The translations under genes and the position numbers were made by a program. From positions 11,346,001 through 11,410,000 of the forward strand of contig NC_039488.1 in NCBI RefSeq assembly GCF_003590095.1: a stretch of 64,000 bases of DNA, given 5' to 3'. The stretch comes from Trichoplusia ni (taxonomy: Eukaryota > Arthropoda > Insecta > Lepidoptera > Noctuidae). Below, one piece after another: positions 34,484 to 43,855 of the stretch. Position 1 is the stretch's first letter; every line of letters begins with the position of its first letter. Below the pieces are notes generated by a model that saw only the letters and a program-made list of their open reading frames with translations, was not told the origin of the DNA and did no database searches.

Positions 34484-36637
34484 GTAAGTTTACCTTTTTC
34501 ATTTGCTTCATATTGTTCTTACTTTTCTGTTCTAGAGTTTGTTTAAGCTACATACACAGTAAGTAAAGAAGATCTTAACTACGTTGTTGATTCAGTAATA
34601 AAAGAAAGACAAATTAATACAAGCCAGTCTTTCCAGCCTTTCCATCGTCTTCCTCGACATCGAATCCAAAGTCTATGAAGTAGTGTTGTTGTATTGCTGA
34701 AAACCTAAAGCTGGTTTTTCGGTCTATCATAACTTCGGCTCCATGTCGCGCATAGAACTCAGGAAATGAGAAAAACTTGTCTAACAAGATTTTGTTACGG
34801 TCTAGAGAGAGGTGTATATGTTTAAAACTTGTAATTAGTTATATATGCTACAGATTATATTTAAAAAAATCCAGTCAGTGTCCCTGCAAAACCACTATAA
34901 TTATTTCACTTGAAAAAAAATTACACTCTTAATCTGATTGCTTTGTCATTTCCAGTGAAGCCAGATGTCACCTTTATAGCGCTAACATTATGCTCTGCGT
35001 CAGTTCGTGCGAACTGGCCGGATCCCCAAACTGATCCATTGGTGTTTATCGCAAACCCAGTAGAAGCCGGAGTACCCAGCCACTGGGTCCCTGCAAGTAT
35101 CCTCAAAATGATCCTACTAAAAGCCTCAACTGCTGGACCTGACAAAGTAAGCTTAATTATTATAAATAGACCGAAAATAAAAAAATCGCCGTCAGAACAA
35201 AAAAAGCCATCAAAGCGAAAGCCGAAACGGAAAAATTCAAGATCAGATAGTGTATCAAGTGATTATAGTGAAGAAAGCGAACAAGATTTATCATACATTA
35301 TAGAAGACAGTACTGAATCCGCATCTGATTCCGAAGCAGAGGAAACAGATCTTGAAGAATCTGAAGATAAATCAGAAGAAGTATCAGAAGATGAAGAATC
35401 TAATGAAGAAGAATCCGAAGAAGAAGAAGCTGTGGAAAGTGAAGAAGAGAAACAATATAAGGAAGAACAGGAAGACGCTGAATATCAAAAGAAGAATGAT
35501 GAAGATGAGGAAGAGGATAAAAAAAGAGTAAACGAAAATCAGGTAGAAGACGAATCAGACGAAGAGGGTGAACAAGAAATAGACGTGGAGGGAGAAGAGG
35601 AAACAGAGAAAGAAGAAGAAAAGGAAACATACGAAGAGGAGACACAAGAAGAGGAAGAGGATCAACAAGTAACATACGAAGTGGGAGAGCACGAAACTGA
35701 CGAATTGGATGAAGAGAATGCAGAGGAAGAAGACGAAGAAGTGGAAGAGGGTCCTGAAGAGGAGGAAGAGCAAGCAGGGGAAGAAGATGAAGGTGAAGAA
35801 GTCGAAGAAGAGGCAGAGGAAGAAGACGAAGAAGAGTTAGAGGAGGACAAAGAGGAGGATGAGCAAGAAGGGGAAGAAGATGAATTTGAAGAAGTCGAAG
35901 AAGAAGAAGTGCTGGATGAAGAGGAGGAAGAGTTAGAAGAGATGGAAGAGGATGCGGAGGAAGAAGACGAAGAAGAGTTAGAGGAGGATGAGCAAGAAGG
36001 GGAAGAAGATGAATTTGAAGAAGTCGAAGAAGAAGTAGTGCAGGATGAAGAGGAGGAAGAGTTAGAAGAGATGGAAGAGGATGCGGAGGAAGAAGACGAA
36101 GAAGAGTTAGAGGAGGATGAGCAAGAAGGGGAAGAAGATGAATTTGAAGAAGTCGAAGAAGAGGAAGTGCTGGATGAAGAAGAGGAAGAGTTAGAAGAGG
36201 TAGAAGAGAATGCGGAGGAAGAAGACGAAGAAGAGTTAGAGGAGGACAAAGAGGAGGATGAGCAAGAAGGGGAAGAAGATGAATTTGAAGAAGTCGAAGA
36301 AGAGGAAGTACTGGATGAAGAGGAGGAAGAGTTAGAAGAGATGGAAGAGGATGCGGAGGAAGAAGACGAAGAAGAGTTAGAGGAGCACGAAGAGAAGGAT
36401 GAGCAAGAAGGGGAAGAAGATGAATTTGAAGAAGTCGAAGAAGAGGAAGTGGGGCATGAAAAGGAGGAAGAGCAAGGGCAGGAAGAAGGTGAAGACGAAG
36501 AATACGAAGAAGAAGAGGAAGATGGTAAAGAAGAAACGAAGCAACCTGAGGCGTCTAACGTTCTACCCACGCGCCCTGGCAAACTTAATAAACAAAAAAG
36601 ACATCCAGTCGTAGGACATATTAATGAGCCATGGTGA
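34483..36637 (+). CDS. Gene C: secreted acidic-tail family protein, 560 residues, start codon split by an intron
   Basis: The coding sequence is A at 34483 joined to 34956-36637; the acceptor TTGTCATTTCCAG ends at 34955. The joined start reads ATG AAG CCA GAT. MKPDVTFIALTLCSASVRA is a signal peptide, followed by the family domain NWPDPQTDPLVFIANPVEAG...HWVPASILKMIL (residues 20-63). A Lys/Pro/Ser linker follows, then about 430 mostly Glu/Asp residues. Five tandem copies of a 43- or 47-residue unit containing DEQEGEEDEFEEVEEEEV lie at 35861-36460. The C-terminus is basic and ends HINEPW like gene B. The predicted charge is extremely negative. Function unknown; extracellular cation or mineral binding, or a hydrated secretion, is inference only. 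Confidence 0.7.
35861..36460 (+). repeat. Five tandem 129/141-bp coding repeats in gene C
   Basis: The marker GAGCAAGAAGGGGAAGAAGA starts at 35861, 35990, 36119, 36260 and 36401, giving spacings of 129, 129, 141 and 141. The 141-bp form carries an extra 12 bases (four codons, reading DKEE in one unit). Copies differ by few substitutions, so the expansion is recent. All lengths are multiples of three. Confidence 0.85.
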
Positions 36638-36713
36638 GAGGTTTAGTGTTCACTACTTCTGTTTATCTGTGACAACATTCAATTTATATATCTTTACAAA
36701 AATTGTATCTTAT

Positions 36714-36926
36714 TTTTATAATAACTATCGTGAGACTGATTCATTATTAAATGATGTAACGGTTTACTCACGCGTATTTATCGGGGTAGCCCGACTAGCG
36801 GGATCGCGAGTCGAACAGTTCGACTCGCGATCCCGCCGCGTCTGCTCATGATTAAGGACTCCGGTTGGGTCCGAAACTAGTCGGGCTACCCCGATAAATA
36901 CGCGTGAGTAAACCGTTACATCATTT
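36714..36926. mobile_element. Palindromic element with 16-bp target duplication, 3' of gene C
   Basis: A 213-bp insertion lies between two exact 16-bp direct repeats AAAAATTGTATCTTAT (36698-36713 and 36927-36942). Inside, AAATGATGTAACGGTTTACT (36749) to CGACTAG is inverted exactly at 36877-36926, giving ~50-bp arms. A perfect central palindrome GCGGGATCGCGAGTCGAAC with its complement surrounds 36820. A related, diverged copy is at 43091-43274. The long target duplication is unlike the short ones of common MITEs. Confidence 0.75.
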
Positions 36927-36942
36927 AAAAATTGTATCTTAT

Positions 36943-37084
36943 GTTGTGGTTGCATTTACTATCTAATTCTCTCTCTCTCGATTACATCAAAATGACTTTG
37001 GCTGGCGTGCAAAATCCAAGATACCGATAATTGTTAATTTGTAAAGAAGTACATTCGAAATGAGACGAAAATGAAATAAGGAAG
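36943..37084. other. Spacer, nothing recognised
   Basis: AT-rich, short (CT)n run at 36969-36979. Confidence 0.4.
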
Positions 37085-37350
37085 GAAGGGTAATGGCGAA
37101 AAAGATATTAAGGAATCTAGTCTAAGGCTTAAATTAAGCGAGGACAGAAAGATTGTGTTATACAAAGTCAATTGTTTTACACCTGAACTCAAAGAAAAAT
37201 GTAATTGTCAACAACAGTCAGACATCGACCGTTACTCTCAATCTGAGTAACGAGGAAATCCAACTCCTCCGTAGGTCAGACCAACCGTGAATACCGTAAA
37301 CCCGCAGTGTCGATTTTAATATACACTGCACCACCTCTCAAAGCAATCCA
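37085..37350 (+). pseudogene. Broken copy of gene A
   Basis: The open stretch ending with TAA at 37248-37250 reads ...VNCFTPELKEKCNCQQQSDI then DRYSQSE. It aligns with gene A's LCCFSPED and with NCCQQEVSDIDYYAPCE near its end, so nearly the whole Cys/Pro repeat array is deleted between these two blocks. There is no start ATG in frame. Similarity continues past the stop into gene A's last codons and 3' flank (CAACTCCTCC; ATACACTGCACCACCTCTCA against ATACCACCATCTCTTAAAG). It shows that gene A was duplicated within the cluster and that this copy decayed. Confidence 0.65.
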
Positions 37351-38167
37351 AAAACATTCTTGCAATTTTGAAACTATCACGCTTCCACAAGTTTGGTTTT
37401 TAATAATTTTACAATAATTACTAATTATACAAATCTGATAAAATTGTAAAGGACAATATAAAATGTATTTTCGGTCCTCGGTTGCCTTTTTATTTTTTGC
37501 ACATTGAACAGAATTGATATATACGCACGTAACCCTTCTATACGTTGCTTCTATCTGATCGATATTTATTCACAAGATTTATCACAAGAAAAACAAAGCC
37601 CTTTCAAGCTAAATTTAGAAAAAAGGGAGACGACTGTATTTATTATTATGACAATTGCATTAGACAACAATTCGAATGTTTTTTATATGTCGTATCAAAT
37701 CATATTTGATTCCTTGTCCACCGAAGCTAAAATCAAAGAACCATACGTATTGATCTACCTCCTTAGGGTTAAGAGTCAGTGCTCCATCCCACGACGATGA
37801 GCTGTGGGCAAGGCCTGCGTGCATGCGTCCTGGTCATATAACTCCCACTTCAGGATCACTTTTCAGAGTCTTAGTCAGCATTTTATCACTTGTTATATCT
37901 TTTCTGTCTCTAATTAATGGACGTTATAAATAAAAAGAGCATTTTCCTAAGATCACTTAAACGAATCACTAATGAAATAATGTCAAAAGATGATCCAAGG
38001 GTCTTTGCCAAGGATTTTAGAGGATCGTTGTACACAGGATGTGTACTCGAGTGTTTAATGTATGGCAAAGGTCGTTTGCATCTTAATTTGAATAACGCTA
38101 AAAATCAACCTATAGACACCCCGAAGACAGAACTTCATGTCTTTTTTTATAATTGCTTTTCATCATA
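37351..38167. other. No gene seen
   Basis: Frames at 37504-37800 and 37917-38168 have no recognised domain. I cannot exclude a decayed retroelement frame in the second one (contains DPRVFAKDFRGSLYTGCVLE). Confidence 0.35.
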
Positions 38168-38474
38168 ATTGGCATTGGCCTAGCCTTTTCCCAACTATGT
38201 TGGGGTCGGCTACCAGTCTAACCAGTTTCAGCAACGTACCAATGTTTTACAAGGAGCGACTGCCTATCTGACCTCCTCAACCCAGTTACCTGTGCAACAC
38301 AATACCCCTTGGTTAGACTGGTTGTCAGACTTTTCAAGCTTCTGACTACCTGTAACGACTGTCAAAAATGTAGGAATAACAGCCGGGACCCACAATTTAA
38401 CGTGCCGTCCGAAACACGGAGGAACTCGTTATGACAAAGATGATCACCCATCTACGGACCGACCACGTCAAGCA

Positions 38475-38758
38475 TAATCTAATATATAAAATCCCGGGTC
38501 ACGATGTTAGTTACCGTACTCCTCCGAAACGGCTTAACCAATTTTTACCAAATTTTATATGCGTATTCAGTAGGTCTGAGAATAGAACAACATCAATTTT
38601 TCATACACCTAAGTGATAAGGGTTGCTCGCACTAAAAAAAATATATTTTATTCTTTGGACGAAATTGTTTGTTTTTATTTTTTTATAATGTGGCATTAAA
38701 AATACATACAACAAGAAAAAAAATATTCGGCAGAACAACGTTTGCTGGGTCAGCTAGT
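38475..38758 (+). mobile_element. Non-autonomous interspersed element (GGGTCAGCTAGT end)
   Basis: Starts AATATATAAAATCCCGGGTC, contains ACGATGTTAGTTACCGTACT and CTCCTCCGAAACGGC, ends ACGTTTGCTGGGTCAGCTAGT. A very common lepidopteran layout. A partial copy is at 6521-6665, and a distant relative ending GGGAAAGCTAGT is at 40087-41030. Confidence 0.6.
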
Positions 38759-39028
38759 AATAATATAATAATAATAATATTGGACAACATTCACACAACG
38801 CAATCTTGTCTCAAATTAAGCAGACCTTGTGTTATGCTTGTGTTATGTAGACCACTGAGAAACATACTTATATAGTTCTAAATACATACTTATTATAGAT
38901 GAATGACACCCAGACACAGAACAAATGATCGTGCTCATCACACAAACATTTGTCCTGGGTTGGAATCGAACCCACGACCTCTGGTATAGCAGTCAGGGTT
39001 ACTAACCACTAGACCAACAGGCCAGTCA
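38757..39028 (-). mobile_element. tRNA-derived SINE with AAT tail, minus orientation
   Basis: An (AAT)n tail at 38757-38781 precedes the body and the tRNA-like head. B box complement GGAATCGAACCC is at 38962-38973 and A box complement CCACTAGACCA at 39006-39016. About 80% similar by eye to the SINE at 18147-18413. It was inserted next to the element ending at 38758. Confidence 0.7.
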
Positions 39029-39204
39029 ACGGCATAGCTTAACCCGTGACCGTTTCACTTATGCGGTTATAGATTAGCCACGAGCTGACACGCGTACGAC
39101 GACATCTGAACATATCTAAAATAAAACTGGCATTATGACTTACTTTTACAACTCTTTGAATGGCAACCCTGTATTTATATACCTCGATCATGATATGTTT
39201 AATT

Positions 39205-39326
39205 AAGTTTTCGCTTAAGACTTCCGATAGCGAAAACCATAAAATAATCTACGCAGTTTCTACCCAAACATCAAATGTACAGAAATATGGGAAGATGAAA
39301 ATTTAACCACTAAGATTTCTGTCTAA
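39205..39326 (+). promoter_or_regulatory. Conserved promoter and noncoding first exon of gene D
   Basis: AATTAAGTTTTCGCTTAAGA...GATAGCGAAAACCATAAAATAAT has the TATA box at 39239-39246. ATCAAATGTACAGAAATATG begins 31 bp downstream at 39270. Exon 1 runs to ...TTTCTGTCTAA at 39326, donor GTAAGA. Its ATG opens a short upstream frame (ATG TAC AGA AAT ATG GGA AGA TGA). The intron to 41557 is 2.2 kb and contains two transposons. Confidence 0.55.
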
Positions 39327-39428
39327 GTAAGACATATTTTGTTAACTTATTTTTTTCTATTTTTTACGTATTTTGTTTTACGTTTCATTCGTTTAACAAT
39401 ATTTTATAAGGCAGAGTGTTTGAAGTCA

Positions 39429-39755
39429 CGGATACACTAGGGGACAAATGGAGCAACATGTTCCTCAACAACTACGTGGAATGTGCCGAGATATATTGCG
39501 GAACATTTTGTCGACCACACTTCTCAGTGCTTATAGAAATGTCGCCCCAGGAGGTTGTGGTTATTAGTGCTACCTACATACGCGACTACACTCGGTGACA
39601 AATAGCGCAACACTGACGCGGGATACGTGCGCTCGCTCTCGAGGCGGGAGCAATCAACATGGGCCATGTTGCGGGACACTATGCAACGTTGCAGCGTCAC
39701 GTATATTTTGTGTTGCGCATCATGTTGCGGGACAAAATGTTCCCTAGTGTATCCG
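39429..39755. mobile_element. Inverted-repeat MITE in the first intron of gene D
   Basis: The ends CGGATACACTAGGGGACA (39429) and TGTTCCCTAGTGTATCCG (ending 39755) are inverted repeats. A further inner inverted block is GAGCAACATG...CATGTTGCGG, and internal copies of GTGACAAATAGCGCAACA recur. The 60-codon frame at 39416-39598 is part of it. No clear target duplication. Confidence 0.65.
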
Positions 39756-40086
39756 AGGCTTTACTTTTACAATAAAACTCATTTCCTTTTATTCAATAAC
39801 AAGTTGGAATATTAGTATGAAGGCAAACTAAAGCTTAAATCTTAGTTGTGTCTGTAGTTTGGAGAGATTCCTTCACAATAGTTAAGTAGTGTCGCCACAT
39901 TCTGATGAGTAGGCTTGGCTGGTGCTAACTTAGCATCACACCGGACCACAGAACAGCTCATGAAATCTAAAAGTAGTATTGTGTAGTAGGTCTAGTGACT
40001 TGTAAATTTAGAGGATTCGATCCCAGGATTCCAAAACGGGTCCCGCGTCCGTCAATCCCGGCCAAAATGCTAGTTTGTTATTTAAG
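39756..40086. other. Gene D intron; nothing recognised
   Basis: A possible SINE fragment (GGATTCGATCCCAGG, 40015-40029) is the only notable sequence. Confidence 0.35.
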
Positions 40087-41030
40087 TCTATATATATAAA
40101 AAAATCAATGCCACTTTTCGTTGTAATGTAGGGGTATAACTCAACAATGCCTTAACCGATTTAGCAAATTTTGGACTTGCATTATTCGTGGAAGTCCAGA
40201 GAGGGTTCGTACGTAGAGAAAATTAAAAAAAAAAACTTGAAAAAAAACTTGAATTAAAAAAAAAACACATCTTTCTATACAAACAATTTGTACTAATACT
40301 TAAAAGCCTATTTGACGTTAATTCTGTCAAACAAATTGAATGTAATATGTCATTTCATTTTATCAGCGATAGTAATTATTGCTTTGTTGTGTTTATATTT
40401 TCTAAAATATTGTTGAGTATTGCTTTGTGTGTTTATAAATTCCAGAATTTATCTATATTCGTTGGTCTCGCTAAAACTGGAGAACCGATTTTATGATTTT
40501 TTATATTTTAACCGATTTGGATGATTTTAGTCTTGAAATATTATAAGCAATGCAGAGAAGGTTTATTCGGTGAGAAAAAATCAAATAATTGCCGGGAAAA
40601 CCTTAAAAACAGCCCTTTTCTTTCTCACATTCAAACGTTTTCTAACAAAAATATGTAGTAAACTTCAAAATGAGGTTGGTTCCAGGAGAACAGGTAGTTT
40701 TACAATGGGGTGTTTTGGGATGTAGATCTTGCGGAGATGCGATCGCCCCATAGGCGTTACGAAGCCCTCCGAGTTTAGCTTAGCTGACAATATACATAAA
40801 AGTAAAAAAAAATCTGTAGCAGTCGAATATAATGATAGTAAGTATTTGGGAGGAGCAGGAGAGCAAGTATCATGAGTACTCGAGGATACCATTAAATCGG
40901 GCAGAAGAAGTCACAATAGCAGCTAGATGTACGTTCAGGTGGTTTCGATCTTGCAAAAATGACAAGATTGGAATACATAACTAATTTACAGACTCTTAGG
41001 CGGTACGAAGTTCGCCGGGAAAGCTAGTTA
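40087..41030 (+). mobile_element. Non-autonomous interspersed element, about 0.9 kb
   Basis: Begins TATATATATAAAAAAATCAA, has AACTCAACAATGCCTTAACC (like the CCTCCGAAACGGCTTAACC block of 38475-38758) and ends AGTTCGCCGGGAAAGCTAGT. These are the typical 5' and 3' ends of this lepidopteran element group. No coding capacity seen. Confidence 0.5.
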
Positions 41031-41557
41031 CTTCATAATTTACTAGCTAACTCAGTAAACGTTGTTTTGCCCTATTAAGATAGGGGTTGACTGTTGATAA
41101 TTTGTGGTTGCATTTTTGTATGCCTATAGATTTAGACAAGTACCTAGTCTGTTTATTTTATCAGAGAAAAGTAGAAATTTGTTTTGTTTTTTTAAGATGT
41201 ACCTAATTTCAAATTATAATTAAATTCAAAACATGATTTTGATGTTTTAATATCTTTTTGTTGACACTTTCTATTATCAATGCAATCCGGGATAGGAAAA
41301 ATTGACCGGGACCGAATCCTATACTTGGTTTCCTCACTATGTTATCCTTTCCGATTGGCAGTTGTTCTCGAATTTACATGGTACATGTGCTGCCGGATCT
41401 AAGCACTTTCATAAAAATCTATACAAAAAGAAAGGGCAACCCTCGTGGGTTGACCTTTCTATAGCTTAAGTTTTAAGTTCATATACGAATATGAACTATT
41501 TGCTTCCTTCGACTAAAATGAAAACGACTAAATTTGATATTTCTTTGTAATTTCCAG

Positions 41558-42483
41558 TAATGCCAGATGTCACCATAATAATGCTAACGTTATGCTCTGT
41601 GAAAATCGCCCACTCAAGCAAATGGCCAAATCGAACTAAACTCTCTCAAGCAGGCAGCAACCATTGGCCAGACCCTGAAAATGACCCATTGATGTATGTC
41701 GCGAACCCAGTAGAAGCCGATTTACCTGGACACTGGCTTCCACTGAGTGTGCTCAAAGCTGTTCTAGAGAAAGGTACTACACTTCCACCTAAGGAAGAAC
41801 GTGCTGTATTTAAAAAAACACATACCGTAAAGCCACCACAAAACAACAAAACTCAACAGAAAAAAGAAACAGAAGAATCTAGTGTAAACACAGAAGTAGA
41901 AACCGTAGAGGAATCTAGTGAGGAAACCGAGGCAACACAGGAGGCAACTGGTGAAAGCTCAGAGGAGGCAAGCGAGAACAGTTCTGAAAGAGAGACGACG
42001 CAAGAAAAAACAACGCAAGAAGAGTCGGAGCAAGAGGAAAACACGAACGAAGAATCAGAGCATGAGCACCCAACGAAAGAGGATTCAGAGCCACAGGAAT
42101 CAACAAAAGAGGAGTCAGATCTAGAGGAATCAACAAAAGAGGAATCAAACCCAGTGGAATCAACAAAAGAACATTCAGACCCAGTGGAATCAACAAAAGA
42201 ACATTCAGACCCAGTGGAATCAACAAAAGAACATTCAGACCAAGTGGAATCAACAAAAGAGGAGTCAGAGCCAGAGGAATCAACAAAAGAGGAGTCAGAG
42301 CCAGAGGAATCACCGAAAGAAGAGTCACATCAAGAACCAGAGATAGAAACAACGACATTTAAAGACTTAGATCCAATTAAAACTGACGTGGAAACACTTA
42401 AGGGTGCATTAGATGGTCCTGCGAATATGGCTCCAAAACGCAAGAAAAAGCCGGTGGCCAGTAGTAACAATTGGTTATTGTAA
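41558..42483 (+). CDS. Gene D: secreted acidic-tail family protein, 307 residues
   Basis: Acceptor TTTGTAATTTCCAG ends at 41557; the ATG is at 41560, two bases into exon 2. MPDVTIIMLTLCSVKIAHS is the signal peptide. The family domain is HWPDPENDPLMYVANPVEAD...GHWLPLSVLKAVL, and D has an extra ~15 residues (KWPNRTKLSQAGSN) in front of it. The tail changes from Glu/Ser to tandem 10-residue units ESTKEHSDPV / ESTKEESEPE (42076-42320), not the pure Glu tract of B. The C-terminus is basic (PKRKKKPVASS) and ends NNWLL. It shares LPPKEER after the domain with E, so D and E are sister genes. Ser/Thr-rich repeats could be phosphorylated or O-glycosylated, which is inference. Confidence 0.7.
42076..42320 (+). 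repeat. Tandem 30-bp coding repeats in gene D
   Basis: GTGGAATCAACAAAAGAACA and variants repeat every 30 bases about eight times, encoding ESTKE[EH]S[DE]P[VE]. Three middle copies are nearly identical, so the array is recent or being homogenised. Confidence 0.85.
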
Positions 42484-43436
42484 CTTTAACTTACTCCATG
42501 GTAGATCGTAGTCTTATTCTTACACATTGTATAAGACTTCAACGTGTGCTGATACCAAAAGTAGTATTATTCTAAGCTATTTAATATTTAATGCTTAGTC
42601 GTGCTAGTATTATAACTTATTATTTGTTGAACCTACTATATTTTACTCGAATATTTCTTAATGCCTATTATATTTTTTCAGGTTTTTTTCTTATGTGGTA
42701 AATAAACTTAATAGCTAAATAAATCTGCTAGTAGCCGTGGTACACTGTAACTATAAGGTACCAAACAGTAGCCAGTAGGACAATTATTTGTGTGATCCAC
42801 TATCGCTTGTCCTGAGTCTGGGTATCTTTGTGCATGTGACTTGAATACTTGCGAAACCCCCCGCGAAACAAGGATTCAAATCCTTAATGAGGGAGTCGTT
42901 TAAAAAATTGCCGACCTCCAAGCTTACTCCCAAATCTGGTTTGAATCTGATTTTAATTTTGATTTTTTCCTGAAATGGTACCATCGAATCTTCGATCTTG
43001 GTTCGAGATCAAGTAGCGATTCAGCGTTACCGGGCTTAACGGCGGCGTCCCTTACTCGTAACAATACACCAATAGGTGCTAGTATTCCCAAGTTGGAGTC
43101 CTTAACATGGCGGAGTCGCGAGTTGAACTGATTTGGCTCAGGTTAGGCCCAAAACTAGTCGGGCAATCTCAAATACAAATACAAATACAAATCTTTTTAT
43201 TCGTCAATAAATACTCGATAAATACTCGTGAGCCGTTGCATCATTTAATAATGAATCATGCGCACGATAGTTACTACGAAATGGTCAGCAATTAGGAGTA
43301 AAGATGTATTGTTTTCACGCCTATTTAGTTTGTGGTCTACCAACCTACCGATAATTATATTTTTCCTGAAGTAAGGCTTGTCTTGATTTCCGAAGTTAAA
43401 TCAATAATAGTGGATTAAAAAAATGTGCTATGCTCA
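42484..43436. other. Spacer between genes D and E with repeat fragments
   Basis: A plus-strand SINE body fragment at 42789-42845 (TTGTGTGATCCACTATCGCT, TGAGTCTGGGTATCTTTGTG) matches the complement of 9990-10060. A palindrome-element copy lies at 43091-43274. No gene seen. Confidence 0.45.
43091..43274 (+). mobile_element. Diverged copy of the palindromic element at 36714-36926
   Basis: GAGTCCTTAACATGGCGGAG, CCCAAAACTAGTCGGGC and CTCGTGAGCCGTTGCATCATTTAATAATG align with the right half of the 36714 element. The similarity continues past its end (GCGCACGATAGTTAC is the complement of its left flank ATAACTATCGTG). The full family element is therefore longer than the 36714 copy. A (CAAATA)n microsatellite sits inside. 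Confidence 0.55.
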
Positions 43437-43573
43437 ATTAACTTTTTGATTAAGACAGCTGATAACAAGAACCATAAAATATTATCCGCTCACATTCTGA
43501 CTCGGCATCAAATGCACAACAAAATGTGAATATTATCATATTTTGCTAACCTATTCTTATATGTGTACGTACA
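43437..43573 (+). promoter_or_regulatory. Conserved promoter and noncoding first exon of gene E
   Basis: AATTAACTTTTTGATTAAGA...GATAACAAGAACCATAAAATATT has its TATA box at 43474-43480. ATCAAATGCACAACAAAATG starts 33 bp downstream at 43507. Exon 1 ends ...GTACGTACA at 43573 with the strong donor GTAAGT. The exon's ATG (43512) opens a five-codon frame ending at TGA. Confidence 0.6.
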
Positions 43574-43855
43574 GTAAGTATGTTTTTGTTCGTTGGTTTA
43601 TATTATTTACAAACGGTTTCATTCATTTCGTGAAAATGGTAGCTAAGGTCGTAAAACAATGAGAGCCAAATTCATTATTTGATTATTATGATCAAGCGGT
43701 CGAGCTCTAACTGTGCTAGTTCTGATAAAAAAACCTGTAAGTATTTGATAAGCTTATAGATTTTTATAAGTTTTATCATACCAGACTATGTCTAAAGTTG
43801 AAGCATTCAAGCGCTGAGAAAATCCATAGAAAAACATTTTTTGTATTATTTACAG

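Larger units (their letters stand above)
38168..39085 (+). repeat. Dispersed repeat family A, split by two nested insertions
   Basis: The left part 38168-38475 (CCTTTTCCCAACTATGTTGG to ACCACGTCAAGCATA) and the right part from about 39029 (GGCATAGCTTAACCCGTGAC to TAGATTAGCCACGAGCT) together match the uninterrupted copy at 12246-12595. The insertions are an interspersed element (38475-38758) and a SINE (38757-39028). The order of events is therefore readable. Confidence 0.65.

Noticed and set aside
35662..36582. 306-codon minus-strand Ser-rich frame opposite gene C (and similar ones opposite B, D, E)
   Set aside because: It is the mirror of GAA/GAG codons (TTC/CTC read in other frames as Ser, Leu or Phe). 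There is no signal peptide, promoter or conserved domain on that strand; all conserved features (head, promoter, splice sites) are on the plus strand.
36624..36955. Open frames on both strands in the palindromic element
   Set aside because: Mirror frames of a hairpin; no protein features.
37917..38168. 83-codon frame that looks somewhat protein-like
   Set aside because: Ends right at the start of a repeat, has no start context or homology that I recognise; not enough to call.
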